From contig VXAI01000049.1 in assembly GCA_013399305.1 (NCBI GenBank), forward strand, positions 3,117,450-3,181,449: a DNA stretch of 64,000 bases. The letters are read 5' to 3'. Below are positions 25,619 through 38,340 of the stretch, piece after piece. A program made the position numbers and the translations under genes. The DNA comes from Rostratula benghalensis (lineage: Eukaryota > Chordata > Aves > Charadriiformes > Rostratulidae). The notes under the pieces were generated by a model. It was not told where the DNA came from, did not search any database, and worked only from the letters and a program-made list of their open reading frames with translations. How positions within the stretch are numbered: position 1 is the first letter of the stretch; the number at the start of each line of letters is the position of its first letter.

Positions 25619-25648
25619 GGGGGGGAACCCAAAACCCAAAACCCAAAA
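25619..25648. repeat. G7 followed by three AAAACCC-type heptamers
   Basis: Seven G are followed by AACCC, AAAACCC, AAAACCC and AAAA. It resembles the A/C-rich tracts elsewhere in the window more than the vertebrate telomere repeat TTAGGG, which it is not. Confidence 0.75.
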
Positions 25649-25816
25649 TTGGAACCATCTGTTTAGAAATAAGTTATTACTGCTTTCACAAGTGGTTTGT
25701 TGTACAGCTTTTTCAGAATTATCCCAGATAAGTATTTTGTTGATGACAAGCTGGAATTAGGATAATACACCCCACATTATTAAAAATATAAAATAGAATA
25801 AGAAAAAGGGGTTTTT

Positions 25817-27252
25817 TGGCTAAAGGCTAGTTGTCACCTTAAAGAATTCTTGGTTTAGGTTATTAAAGCACTCAATAATGATTGGCTGCCCTTGGGAGAC
25901 ATTTGTTAATATTTTATTCCATGTAAACATCTGGATTCCATTTAGCCAAAGAACATTGTGAGTGAAAGCTGGCCTCTCTCCAATGCACTGCAATAGGTGT
26001 CTGGAGGTTTGAATACTTTGTCTGCATGACTCTTCTGAGATAAAATTTACCATCAATCCAACTAACTGAGAGCCAGTAAGTACCTTTAATACTAAGTATC
26101 TTAAGAAAAAATAGGAAATTAAATTCAAGTTCTTGTGCAGAATGCTGCTGCAGTGTAATAATCAGAATTTGTAGTAGAAGTGTACAGAAAGATTTCAGAA
26201 ATCACTTTGCACAGATCTAACAGTAAAATAATGTCTAATCCTGGATAGTGGAAGCTTACACTCTGAATTGCTTTTTGTTGTTTGCCATTTGATGTCGTAA
26301 CAGATATGACAAGCTTCTTTGCTAGCCTTTGGCAAACTTCCAATTTATTTCCTCCAAGAATAAACAAATATGGACCTTTGTGACTAAACCAGAGAAGTAC
26401 CAAGCACCTCCCTTTGAGGTACTGAATAGCATATGGAACAGCAACATTGGTGTGAATCCATGAAGAAAATAACCTTTGATGATCATAATATTCATGTTTT
26501 TGTCTATGAGCATTAGTAACCACAAAGGACGTTAATATTGTTGATTAGTTAGTGAATAAACTTAATTCCTTACCACTGTAACATAGCTGTAACTTCAAAG
26601 TGACGGGCCTTCTTGATTGAATTTAAGTTGCCTGGTCAAGTCATGCTCATTTTGCAGTTTATAAACAACATGGGAAACTGTTCCCATACGTAATAAAGCC
26701 TTTTGGGGAGTAAGGACATGGGGAGAGGTCTAGCTGAACATATGCACTCCAGCCCATATTAAGCTTCTCTGGCTTTGAGCATAAACCGGTGTAGCAACTT
26801 TCTATCCGGATTCCTTGCAATGTTGTAGTCCTTGTATCAATGGAATCAAACAGTTGCATTTCAGTTTGTCAAATTAGATATGCCAATATCTTACAGATCA
26901 TAAAGATTAATTATGTAAATTGTTCTGATTATGGAAAATGTTACCTAAGTTTAATGAAACACTGTTACGTTCTCGTAAGGTGTGCCGTTAGTATTATGCA
27001 GCTACTTAGACACAGCAGATAGGGCACAAATCCTGCATGCTCTATCCTGCTTCCCCTAGGTTTTGAGACTTCATTACTGGGCATGAATTGATCGCAAAAC
27101 CATAAATGTCCCTTGCTGTCGCGATGATATTCCACTTCTACTCTAGCTGCCTGGTCACAAGGGAACAGGTGCCTATTATGTTCTCTGTTATATCTAAATA
27201 CAATCTGAAAATAATTTGAAATATTGAGGGTTATAGATGTGATCCTAAGACC
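25817..27252 (-). pseudogene. Unidentified open segments on the minus strand; possible decayed gene or provirus part
   Basis: Four open stretches follow each other on the minus strand: 27252-26968 (95 codons, no early ATG), 26859-26659, 26523-26125 (132 codons) and 26128-25820 (102 codons). The last two overlap by 4 bases in different frames. The first has a protein-like make-up with cysteines (FPCDQ ... WFCDQF). It contains ATTTTCAG ending at 27205, so an exon could begin at 27204. I recognise no family. Three readings are possible: exons of a decayed gene; worn coding remains of the element whose LTR lies just downstream on the same strand; or chance frames. The density of long frames in AT-rich DNA argues mildly for a coding origin. 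No function is assigned. Confidence 0.25.
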
Positions 27253-28629
27253 CTATACCCTAACTATCCCCACACCAGAAGGATTTTTCAGAGTCAGCTG
27301 GTGAGTTAGGCCAACATCTGATGTACTTGTTCAGATGTTAAGTGAAAGCAAGACAGCACAAGTTCCAGTGTTAGGGGAAACTGTAGAAATATTTACTAAC
27401 TGGCAGGAAGGAGAAAATAGAAAAATACTGATGACCAGAAATCAAAGAGTAAATATTAATGCAAAGGGCTCCATATAAGTTTTTTTACCATATCTCAAAA
27501 AATTGAATGGTATAGCGGTGAAAATGTGCAGAATACGGATACTTGCTATGCGAGTATCACTTGTTATGGATCTTATGAGGGTTTTTCTTTGGGATTTTGT
27601 TTACAAAAATAATCATTCCAGATCTTTGAAGCATAGAAATAAGTTCACTTTTTGAGTGTCCCTATGCAATTTTCCTTGGCTTGATAGAAAGCATTAGCCA
27701 TCAAAGGCCAGTTGAAAGGTTATTCTTGGCCTCCTTCCCAGTTTGGAGTAGGTAAAGGTCCATATGACATTGGTATCCAGATCCCTGTAGAGGGATGCGA
27801 GTGCATATGTGGACTATGTATACCATAATAAATCACTTGTTTCAAACATTGTTGATCCTTTTTCTTGGCATCTAAATAATTGAGATGGTGCTGTATTTAC
27901 TTTGAATTTTCCTAAATGTTGCATTGAAGAGGAACAGATTCTTCCCTGCCCATTTCCTCCTATAAATCCTTTGAATTCACCTCAGTATTTTTATTTCTAA
28001 GCCTTTTTCAGGTTATTCAGAGATATAATGCACTACAGTTCCAAAGTGGTGTGGTGAGCTGGGCAAGATGAGAGATCTATTTTAACAGTACTAATACCTG
28101 TGTGCCCTTCAGATATTTAATTAAAAAATAAGAACATGACAATTCAAAACATTCGTTCCCTATTAGTAACTATTAAAAAATAAATTTAAAAAACCCAACA
28201 ACAAAACCAAACTAAAACTACTCAGTCCCCTCTTCCTTCCTCCTGCCCCTCACCCTGCCCCATTTCTGTGCTCTCATTTTGGTTGTTCTTACTAGTTTGG
28301 GTCATGATGGAGTTTTGGTTTTTACATTCAGAAAACTATTAGTAATATTGACACCGACACTATTTCAGAGTTAGAAGTAGTTACTTATCAAATTTTATGC
28401 ATAGGTTGAAATTTTAATATTTTTTTTTCTCTTATTGTATTACAGAGATGTGCTTTTCCCCTGAGATATCTTAAAGTCTTTCACATGAAAGCCTTTTTTC
28501 AATAGTTTTCCCATAACTACATTATAGAAGAACTCCACCGATTTTAACTGTCAGCATCCAAAAGCATAGGATTGGCATAGCAGAAGTCTAAAATAGTAGA
28601 CATATCACTAATATCCTTTTATCAGGGAG
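27253..28629. other. AT-rich noncoding DNA, no gene seen
   Basis: No exon or transposon was recognised. An A/C-rich tract lies near 28.18-28.22 kb. Confidence 0.65.
28175..28220. repeat. A-rich then A/C-rich tract
   Basis: AAAAAATAAATTT-type sequence passes into AAACCCAACAACAAAACCAAAC. It has the same character as the tracts at 5.27, 29.03, 42.26 and 44.19 kb. Confidence 0.7.
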
Positions 28630-28900
28630 CATAACAATAGGACAAGGGGTAATGGTTTAAAATGGAAGAGGGGAGATTTTGATTAGATAATAGGAAGAAA
28701 TTATTTGCTGTGAGGGTGGTGAGGCACTGGAACAGGTTGCTCAGAGACGCTGTGGCTGCTCTGTCGCTGGAGGAGTTCAAGGCCAGGCTGGATGGGGCTT
28801 TGAGCAACCTGGTCTGGTGGGAGCTGTCTCTGCCCATGGCAGAGGGGTTGGAACTCAATGATATTTAAGGTCCTGTCCAACCTGAACCTTTCTATGATTT
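28630..28900 (+). mobile_element. CR1 LINE, well-preserved 3' end, plus strand
   Basis: This is the best CR1 copy in the window. It runs from a gcataacaataggacaagg-like start through gaggcactggaacaggttgc, aggccaggctggatggggct and gagcaacctggtctggtggg to gtcctgtccaacctgaacc and tctatgattt. These are the conserved blocks of the avian CR1 3' end, in order and with few changes. The 5' truncation to about 270 bases is normal for CR1. The ORF2 C-terminal remnant is too short to encode anything. Compared with the copies at 6.9, 30.9 and 47.6 kb it is clearly the youngest insertion. No target-site duplication is obvious, as expected for CR1. Confidence 0.93.
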
Positions 28901-29022
28901 CCCAAAAGTTAAGGGCAGAAATTGAGACTGCAAACAAGCACCAATTATGAGCTGAAGAAAACACCAAGGCCTACAGTAAATTAGATTAGAATGTGAGAGG
29001 CTAAGACTGCTGATACCACAGT

Positions 29023-29047
29023 AAAAAAAAAAAAAAACCCAACCAAA
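29023..29047. repeat. A15 run leading into A/C-rich sequence
   Basis: Fifteen A are followed by CCCAACCAAAACG, another instance of the A-to-AC tract type seen repeatedly in this window. Confidence 0.75.
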
Positions 29048-30870
29048 ACGCCTCTTTTGGTGAGAAAGAAAATCAGGAGGTCCTGTTGATATTCTTGAAC
29101 CACTTCACATAGCAGCAGAAGTGACAACCTTTCTGATTATTTCCTTAAGTAAAAATGAAAGCAGAATAAATAGACAGAGATTCTTTGCAAGTCAGGTAAC
29201 TTCCAGCTATAGTCTTGCTTCCCTGTATTTTGTAAAGCTACTTGAATTCATCTGTTTGGGGGATTGCCCTAGTTATGCAAGTACTTGTTATGGAAAGACA
29301 ACACTTCTGTTTACACTGGTATGACTTTCAACAAAGGTCAGATGCTTCCACGTGAGCTGTAGCTTTTTATGCAAGGATTTTGCAGGAGGTCTTTAACTCT
29401 TATCAGTGTTAACTAGTAGCATTACCTATCTGCCAGGGGCTGATAGCTAACCTATTTGGGGTTAAACTCTTTGGAGAATCATATAGAACACAAAGAATTT
29501 TGTTGCCTGTAGACAGACTGAGGAGCTAGCTGGATTAGTTCTCACTTCCTTCTCACTATAAAAGCCACTGTCATTTTCACTTTTTATGAAACATCCTGAT
29601 TCTTGCACTGCCTCCCTGACAGTGAATAAAACAGCATTTAGCACATGCTGTCTGAATATCTCAGTGTCTAATTTTAAATATGTTTTTCACTGCCATCTTT
29701 GTCTCTGTTTTTGCAGTAGCTTAAATGAGGTCAAAAATTTTGTGCCTACAATGCAGGCCTAAATGTATCTGAGTAATCTAGTCAGCAATTTAATGTGGGA
29801 TTTAGGGGTCTTGAATCCCCATTTTGCCTGCAGGTGTTCATTGGTTTTAAAAGAACACGCAAAACTGAAAGCTATATTATTGGCTGAGTGCACATTTTAG
29901 CAGTCTTCTGATTTATTTATTGTGTGTGACCTGGCTGACTTGGAGCTATGGGGATCCTCCGAGTGCTTCAGAAAAGCAGCCAGAGAAAATGTGAGGCATT
30001 CTGCTAGTATTAGCAGTGCAGGTGCAGTATTATGCAGGGATCTATGCAGTGTTTTCTTAGAAGGCAGCAGTGTTTGCTCCAGCACACTAGCCCCCGTGAG
30101 GTCATTGCTTTGCCTCTGCTCCCTCTGTTTGCACACACTGCGTTGGAACTCATGCATTGCCAGATATAGTGTGAGCAAGAGAAAGTTTGTTTCCTTTGGC
30201 TTTTGTCAATATTAACCAAGAGAAGGCTGGTGTTTGCACCACCTTCCTTTTTGAAGCACAGAATCCATGATTAGCCTTTTATATATTTCTTGGTGATGTA
30301 ATCCCAGTGCTTTTATTTTTCTCTGTAAGAATGGCACATTAAAAATAAAATAATTGTTTCTAGAAGTGGAATAAGGTTTCACTTTAAGGTCTTTGCAAGA
30401 TCTCTCTATTTGGAGATTTAAATTTAGAAAGTCGCTTTTCATCTGCTTTCACTCTGGCTCCCAGGAGTCAGTCTTACTGTGGCAGGCACTACATTGCTAT
30501 TTCCTTTTTAAATCTAGGACAGCAAAGCTATGACACTTTTCAAAGTCCTGATGTCCTTGTTAGTATGTCTTTTTTACTGTGAGTGAAGGTAAAGCTTACG
30601 CAGGATGTGTCCTAGTTTCCAGTTCCTAATTCCAGCAGAAAAACTTTAGAAAACAGAAGTTTGACAGCTTCTCGTATTGATATGTGTTGAATCATGTATA
30701 TGGTAGTGTGTAAATGCTTTGTGCAAGATGGAGGAGATAAAATGTGAAAATATGACAGTTTATGATCCACTTGTAAAATATTCTACTGCTACTTTTGAAA
30801 GAATTTCAAACCTTTCACAGTCAGTTAGCTGAGAGGCATCTGTGTGGTACACAAGTGCTAGAAACCTTTT
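29048..30870. other. Noncoding DNA with a GC-richer island at 29.9-30.2 kb
   Basis: No gene was recognised. At about 29.92-30.21 kb both strands stay open for more than 90 codons and base composition is richer in G and C than the flanks. I see no splice-site pair around it and no family resemblance. Confidence 0.55.
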
Positions 30871-30874
30871 AGTG

Positions 30875-31311
30875 GCTCTCCAGTACCAGAAAGACATTGA
30901 CGTACTGGAATCAATTCAGCAAAAGGCCGCTAAGATAACCAGGGGATTGAAGTACATGATACATAAGGAGAGGCTGAGAGAAGTGGCTTATTTGGCCCTG
31001 AAGCAGGGAAAACCTTATTCCTCTCTACATCTGTTTAATGGGAAGGTATAGAAATGGCAGAGGGTGACTTTTCCCAGGGGTTGTACAGCTACGTGGTGAG
31101 AGAGGATGGATACAAAAGGGAAATTACAATTCCAGATGAAGAGAAATGTATTCACTGTGAGGGTGATCAAACACTGGAACCAGGTGCCCAAAGAAGTCAT
31201 GGAATCTTTGTCCTTGGAGAACTGGGCAGGACGAAGCTTTGTTCCACCAGATCGACTTGTACCTGCTTTGAGGAAGAAGGTTTGACCTAAGTTGTTCTAT
31301 GTTTCTGTGAC
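30875..31311 (+). mobile_element. CR1 LINE fragment, ORF2 end and 3' part, plus strand, diverged
   Basis: Translated on the plus strand, 30.88-31.05 kb still shows the CR1 ORF2 C-terminal pattern: KDIDVLESIQQKAAKI followed by HKERLREV. In the family this is a 'KD-x-E-x-LE-x-VQ-R-AT' block followed by 'YEERLREL'. Next come ttcactgtgagggtgatc, aaacactggaaccaggtgcc and the cctgctttgaggaagaaggt segment that precedes the 3' end. The end at about 31311 retains a worn gttctatgtttctgtga tail. Stops and frameshifts are present, so it is inactive. It is much older than the copy at 28.6 kb. Confidence 0.85.
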
Positions 31312-34300
31312 TGAGCAAAGCACTTTTTTTTTAATGCTGGGTTTGCCACAAGAATAGGACAGTACACCTTTCATATGAAAAGCTTAATTGTTTTTTATAA
31401 TTTCTCTGAAAATGGGGGATGCCAGATGTACCAGCTATGCATTGTGGTTCTCTGTACTCCTGCAGGATTAATAGAAATCGGACAAATAATGCAGGAACAA
31501 ATGATAGGCTAATACCATAAAGCTTTTGCAAAGGGATTGACCTGGCCAGCGGAGCATGTTAAAACCCTATTTGTGTGTGACTTCTGGTCCATGGTGAAGA
31601 ACAGTGGGGTCATCAATGGCAATATTTTGAATTCACCAGAGGAAAGCCCCAGTGAGTTTTTGGCCACTGATGACAGGAATGTGTGCCTCACATAAATTTC
31701 TACTTTCAACTGTTTCACGTTATCCAATGAAAATTGCTCACAAATATACATTTACACACTTTTCCCCTAAATTTAATCTCAACAATGTTTTTAGCTGCTG
31801 TTGCTGCAGTGGAGGCTTAATTAAAAAAAAAATATTAAGGTGAATATAAAGGAAATAAGAAACAGAATGTAGAATTTCGTGCTCTTTAGCTTTATCTCCT
31901 GTCTAGTCAAAACCATTTACCCCCAGTGCTGCTGTGACAAGCACAGCTAGGATAATACTAGTTGTTCTCCATGAACTGCAATTCTCAGTATGTTTTACAA
32001 CTCATGCTAGAGGGAAAATGTTTTGCAAGAGTCTGTACTATTATAGCTACCGCTTTCTAAAATGAAAGATTAATGGCTCCTTCTTCCTATAAATCACTCT
32101 TTTTAACTCCTCTCTAGTATTATAGAATATGGTGTGATGATTTTCTTCACCCTTTATACCACTGAGCAGTAGGAAAAAGGTTTAGACAGTGTCTGCAAGC
32201 CTTCTGGAGAATCAGAAAATCCTACAATAATGTCTTTACTGGAAACTGAAAGTATAAATTATTCAATTAACTTCTAAGGATCATCCACAAAAACATGCTC
32301 ATCATTGCCAAGTATCTAAAACCACCCCCAAAAAAATATTAGTGCTATATTTGAAGAGGGGAATTTTCAACTCAAAAATTATTTTATTATTTTATTAGAT
32401 AGGGATAATATTTTCAAAACTGTTTCACTAACAGGATATTAAATCTAGAAATAGGAACTAAGTAATTGTTAGTTAAGTAATTGGGAACCTAAATTTCACT
32501 GTTTAAAAAAAATAGTTTATTTGAAGAAAACAGAGTGACTCTTGGTAGAGTTTGTTTATGCATAATGAGGACACTTTTACTATGGGACAAACACTGTTTT
32601 CCTACATGTTCACAGGCCTTGTGGGGCTGCAAGAGTGCTACTGAATTCCTCAGGAGGTTATTTAATTGTTATATTGATATTGTCCATAAGTGCTCTATAT
32701 ATAAAAGGTTAGAGTCTAACATCTGCTGTGTGATTTATACATTGCCCTTATCTGTTTAAGTTAGGAAGTAAATATGGGGGTAGAAACAGGAGGAGAAAAG
32801 GGTCATGATTTCAGAATATAGCAGGTATTTAGAAGATGGCCCTAGTATTAAAAGCAAGGGTGGAGGAAACGGCAGGATTGCCTGCTTTTGATGCAATACT
32901 ATCTGTGTGGCATGCTGTAGTTTTTCATATTTTCAACTAACATCTGTCAGAGGACTAGCAGTGGGAGGTGATTGGGCAGTCTGTGGGGGAGTTGTCTTTC
33001 TCCAGTACACTTTGAAAATAGAGATGAAAACATTGCTGAGTTCCATGAACCGTATACACCTCTATGCAGTCCTACTAAATCAGCAGAATTGCATCATGAT
33101 CTAGTCATCCCTGCAATTTGGCCTACATAACATTGGGTTCAAGGTGTTCATATATCAGAGGAATAGATATGTCACCCTTGCAAGATAGTGGCATGTCAGC
33201 TAGTTTGCTTCAGGGTCACAAGTTAACATAGAACACTATTTGGAAGGCCTTCCTTTGGGAAACTCCTCGATTATGGGAGTTCAAGAGGAAATACTAATAA
33301 ATGCATATAGTGGAGAGGGCAGAACTCTGCTGTTCTGTAAAATGAGAAATAAAGGGAGATCTATCAGTTGGTGAGAAAGCATGTTTCGTGAGCCTTCAAT
33401 TTTGATGTTTTTATTTCTGCGCATACAAGGATGCAAAGATTAATTCTAGATAGCTCTCCAAAATTCCACATATGTGCTTTAGAAAGCATGCTACAGAGGT
33501 TAATTGTAGTATACAACTCTATGTAATGCTATGTATCATATATGAGGCATCATATAAATAACCCTTCTTTTAGGCCAACTTTACTGGTATTCCTTGGAAC
33601 ACACACTGAGGAGAAAAGATGTGGCTGAAATATAAATGTTAAGTTTCTGAAGGTAAAATGTGTAAAGTAGTACAAGATGGTAAGTGGGATGGAGCTTTTG
33701 CTGTGACTTGGGACGGAATTTAGCTTAAAGCAGGATGCAGCTTGGTGTATGTGGCCATGCTCACATAAATGATTATCTGTTACTGTGCTATGTTACTTTT
33801 AAAAGTGAAGTGGATAAAGAAAGTAGAATATAGTTCCACCACCTTTTAATCAGTTTATTTCTAAATTTATTTCTACCGAACAAATGGCAGGGACCTCTGC
33901 TGTGTGAGGTTTCTCTGATACAGGCACTGCAATTGTCATTTCCTGTGCAAACTCCCGTCCCCATGTGTCTGCTTAATGTTGCTGTTTGTGTCAATGAGCT
34001 TTGACCCACCCACACTCTGCATACTGACCTTTTTCACAAGCTGACTATAAAGAAATTAAAATAGCCTGTGTATTCAGTTCTTCTGGCCTCTTGCATGGGT
34101 CAAGATAAGTTTAATGGCTGCAGCGCACTAAGCCCAGGTTCTGTGAAGAGTGTAATGCCAGCAGGGGAAGAATGGTGGAAGGCTTTTAACAGCAATTGAG
34201 GCACAGTTGGCTTATGCATTTCAAGATAAGTTAAAGGTATTCTGATGGCATCTTGAGAACCTCTCAGGAGCTCCTAGAATCTCTGAAAAAATAAATCTAA

Positions 34301-37300
34301 GCAAGCTCTAGGCTTATGCTTTCTCTGCGGTACACTAGAGAAAGCATAGTGTGTTAAAGATAGCAGGCATTTTCATAGTTCTCTCTTATTTTTATCCTGT
34401 GTGTATCACGTTATACAGCTGTCTCCAGTTGGTGATATGAGCAGAATATATTGAGTGTGTTTTCTTAAGAAGCATTTTATGTTAATGTGTTCTATCTCAT
34501 CACTGACTTCTAACTTAGCTTGTTTTCATATTTCCTAGAAAGAATTTAATACTAATTAAAGATTATTATGCAGTTTTCTAAATATCATTGCTCTTCTTAA
34601 ATCCAGTTTCCCACTACAGTATCCTGATGTTCTAATAATCTAGATCAGGACCTGATATTTACTCTGCTTAGCTTTCCAAACGAATTTTATGAAATTCTGC
34701 CCTCTTTCAGCTGCTTTTTAAGCTGTCAGCTTTCACACCCCTCTCCAGGTTCTATCAAAGTCATGAAGAAAGGGGTGTTCTTTCTTATTGTTTGCAGTAA
34801 GTGATCAGATGCTATAAGTGCTCAAATTCCAGATGAGTCCAGAGGCTAGACTTGACTAGTTTCACTGCTTGCAGAGTACATGTTTGTTAGTAATTAGGTT
34901 TCCTTCTCATACCAACAAAGCACCTCATATAAATACAGTTGTACAAAGTGTGTGGAAGTATAGTTAAGATAACTTGCAAAATTACTATATAACAGCCCAG
35001 CCTTTCTTTCTAACAGACTAAACCTTGCCAGGACTAAGTCTTCAATAATGACATAACCGTTGCTAATGAGGTTTCAAAAATATCTAGCTAAATAGTGCAA
35101 GATCATACATTAATAATGGTGAGTAATCTGAGGTAGCTAACAGTTCATTATGCTGTGGCAGAAGCTTGATGGAGTGCTGACAAATGGGTAGCAAAAAAGA
35201 CAGACAATGTTTCCAGAAAATGTGAAGTGGTGACATTGTTTTCTATTGTGGATTTGACTCAGAAGATTGGAACTTGACTTCTGGCCATCATATCCAACAC
35301 TTATTGGCAGCATATCCCTGTCTAAATAAATCTATTTAGTTCTTTTATTCTGGGTAGTTTCCCAGATCATGTCAAAGTACACGAAATACATGTTAAAAGA
35401 AAAATACCTTTTATCTTAATAATAACAATAACAAATATTTTAAATGTTCTTCAGTCTGACATTTATAACGTTAAGGAATATGCATTTGATATGGTTATAT
35501 TTAGTTTAAACAAACACTCATACTTCTGTGGGAAATAATGGGAAAGGTTATCTGTATCATAACACAGCTGAATACTTCTGCTTTGTATGATGCTGTGAGA
35601 TTAGGTGTTCTTGTGTGGCATACTTCATTTTATCCTGGCTCATATTTCGAATGTTTGACATCCCCTCCCCATTGTAAAAAGAATGCTGGAACAGAAGAAA
35701 TAGAACTTGTATTTTGGGGGAACATCAGAATTATGAGATGTGATTCAGAGATTTTTTTGATGATGGATAGGCAGATAAAATTTACTTGTAGGCATTTTCT
35801 TGCACTATAAATCGTAATATAAACATTGGCAATCTCATAAATTTCCACTGGAGATATATTAATTACAGGATATGAGTGTGTTCACTGGTAACTTCACTGT
35901 TGACAGAGAGGAAGGATGATGATAACAAATCAATATAGAGTTAAAATCAGATGATAGCAAGTAATAGAGGGCTCACAAAGCCTTTGTCTTGATGGAGTGT
36001 GTATGCAGCCCCCACATTTCCTTGAAAGCTTAAGAAGGTATACCTTTTGTTCCTATATGTTCAAACTCTGACTTTCCTTTGAAGATTTATATTATAGCCA
36101 TTGTGTGTGGGAGGGGCTTATTAGTATGACAAACACGTTTTTTTAAACATCACTGTGTTATTTCCCAATACTGATTTGTATTGTGAGCTGTTCCTTTAGT
36201 AGGGGCTGTAAGCGCAATGTTGCCAGAAAACTAGATCTGTTAAACTGGAGGACACTATAGAGTGGGAAGTGATTACATTTATCATAATCTCATTTTCCTG
36301 TGTGAGCTATATGAAAATATTCCCACCATTCCTCATGATTAATTTACAGATGTGCAGTATATTTTACCTTTCTAGTAATGAGATTATTTCAGATCTTCCT
36401 GTGGGTGAAATTAGATTGTGGTCACTGCAAAGGAGACCACTTGGAGGTTTTATGAAGTCTAAACCCTTATTATTTAATCATTTGCAAGTTCTTTAATTGT
36501 GTTTTTAAAAGAGTATTACTTTCCTGTTTAAATTATGTGCTAGGCAAGAGGTGCAGATGCTCTCTCTTTCTCAAGTGATGACCCTAATGTGGATTTGGCA
36601 CCACCATGAACAGAGGTCTTGGAATATAGAGAGAGAACATGTGGTCTATCCTGTACAATGCCTTGCTCTACCTTAAAAAGCCTTTTCTCACTGCGTAGAC
36701 TCTCCTATGCTATTCTTCAGATTGGAACCTGCCTTCAAAATCCCTATAGCAAGGTTAATAGGGTAAAGTGAAAATCTGGATGGTGATTACTTTCCTGCTG
36801 TGCATATCCAGATATAAGTGTCAGTGGTTCTTCCTATTTCTTCACAAGTTCTCTGTGTTTTCTTTTTATCTATTCAGGCTTATCAGTAATATGTAGAGGA
36901 GAAGAGAAGCAAAATATGAGGGATTATGCAGTAACTGAGGGAGTTAATTCATAGCCACTTATATGTATGGCTTTAAGATATATTATTCCCCTTCTTATCC
37001 TTTACTTCATTCCTGCAGAGAATTAAGGGTATGTGCACAGTTAATAAATTAAATTACAGGTAGCAATCTCTTTCTAGTTGAGAGATTCCGAGACTTGAGC
37101 AATTAGTCTGCTTGTTAGGCTCAAATCACTAAAGCCATGGAGATTCTAACAGAGGATTTGTTAGAAATTCTCCTGCAAATGGAAAATCAGTTCCCTTGCC
37201 CATGTTTCAGCAAAGACATAAAATAAAATATAACTTTTCCTGAGAACTATCAACAAGAACCAGGGGAGCTCCCTGAATGTCTGATGCCTGACAAATTGCA

Positions 37301-37800
37301 TATGTGTTCCTAGAGATCAAACAGTGTTAATGTCCAAACTATTGGTGAAAATTGTAAAACAGCTTAAGGCTTCCAGCCTTCCTCTACCAACTATTGAAAC
37401 CTGTGAGAGTTTTCCATGAATTATAGCAGAATGTTGGCAGATACGTACAGGAGAATTATGACAGCAATTTCCATTCTTTCCATGAAACTCAAATTAGGGT
37501 GCAGAGTATCCATACAGCTTTTTCTTTACCACCACACCATCAGCTGAGGGACAAAACTTAATTTTAAATGCAATGCATGAATTAGCCTGGGAGATGCATT
37601 TGGCTATAGCTCAGCTATTTGTGCTTGGCCCCCAAATCTTTCTGTGTAATATGAAGATCTACTACGGAAGATGAAACTCAGGCTAGACTTTCAGGAAATG
37701 AGGAAGGCCTAACACAGTTTCTTCATGAGGCCAGAGATACAGCAGAATAAATAACCTAATCTTTTCCCAAAGCAGCAAGAGGTCTTTTGGCTAAAACGGG
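31312..37800. other. AT-rich noncoding DNA, no gene seen
   Basis: No exon, RNA gene or recognised transposon was found. Several AT-rich simple patches occur, for example near 32.38 kb. Open frames are short and featureless. Confidence 0.65.
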
Positions 37801-38323
37801 TCTCTCCTAATAAAGGTCTTACCCACACCAAGCATGAAAATTACTCCCTACTGCCAGCAGGGGAATACAATGAAAGGCAGCAGCTGCTCATCTCTGCCTC
37901 AGGATATAAAGTAACGAAGAGGAAATGGTAGGACCCAGAGGAAACAGAAACCTTGTCTGTCTTAAAAACAGTGGAAGAAAAATCAGTAAGGCTTCCCTGT
38001 AAGTAATGGTATAAGGCTGATGCGAGCACCTCATGAAAAATGGAGTGCGTAGAAGTGAATCTGTGTGTAAGCCAGTGGTGATGCCAGGGGATTCTTCTGT
38101 TTAAACGTGTAGCTGGCAAATGTGAAATGCTTTCCCAAACCACATTGTGAGGGTAGAGTCTTAGTACTATAATTCACTACTTCTCAACAAATACAGTATA
38201 TCAGCCAGGAAAAAAAAAAAAAAACAACAAGAAGAAAAGCTTGTTTTTCTAAGATTCTGTATCTGTGCTTCATAGTAAATGAATGTATTCTGGAACTTCT
38301 CTCTGCTGATATCTATTTTGCAA

Positions 38324-38340
38324 TTTTTTTTTTTTTTTTT
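38324..38340. repeat. T17 homopolymer
   Basis: Seventeen consecutive T. An A run of about 14 lies near 38.21-38.22 kb, so the two could pair as a weak inverted repeat about 100 bases apart. Confidence 0.85.

Noticed and set aside
25626..25648. Telomere-like repeat
   Set aside because: The unit AAAACCC is not the vertebrate TTAGGG/CCCTAA repeat. It fits the A/C tracts of the window.
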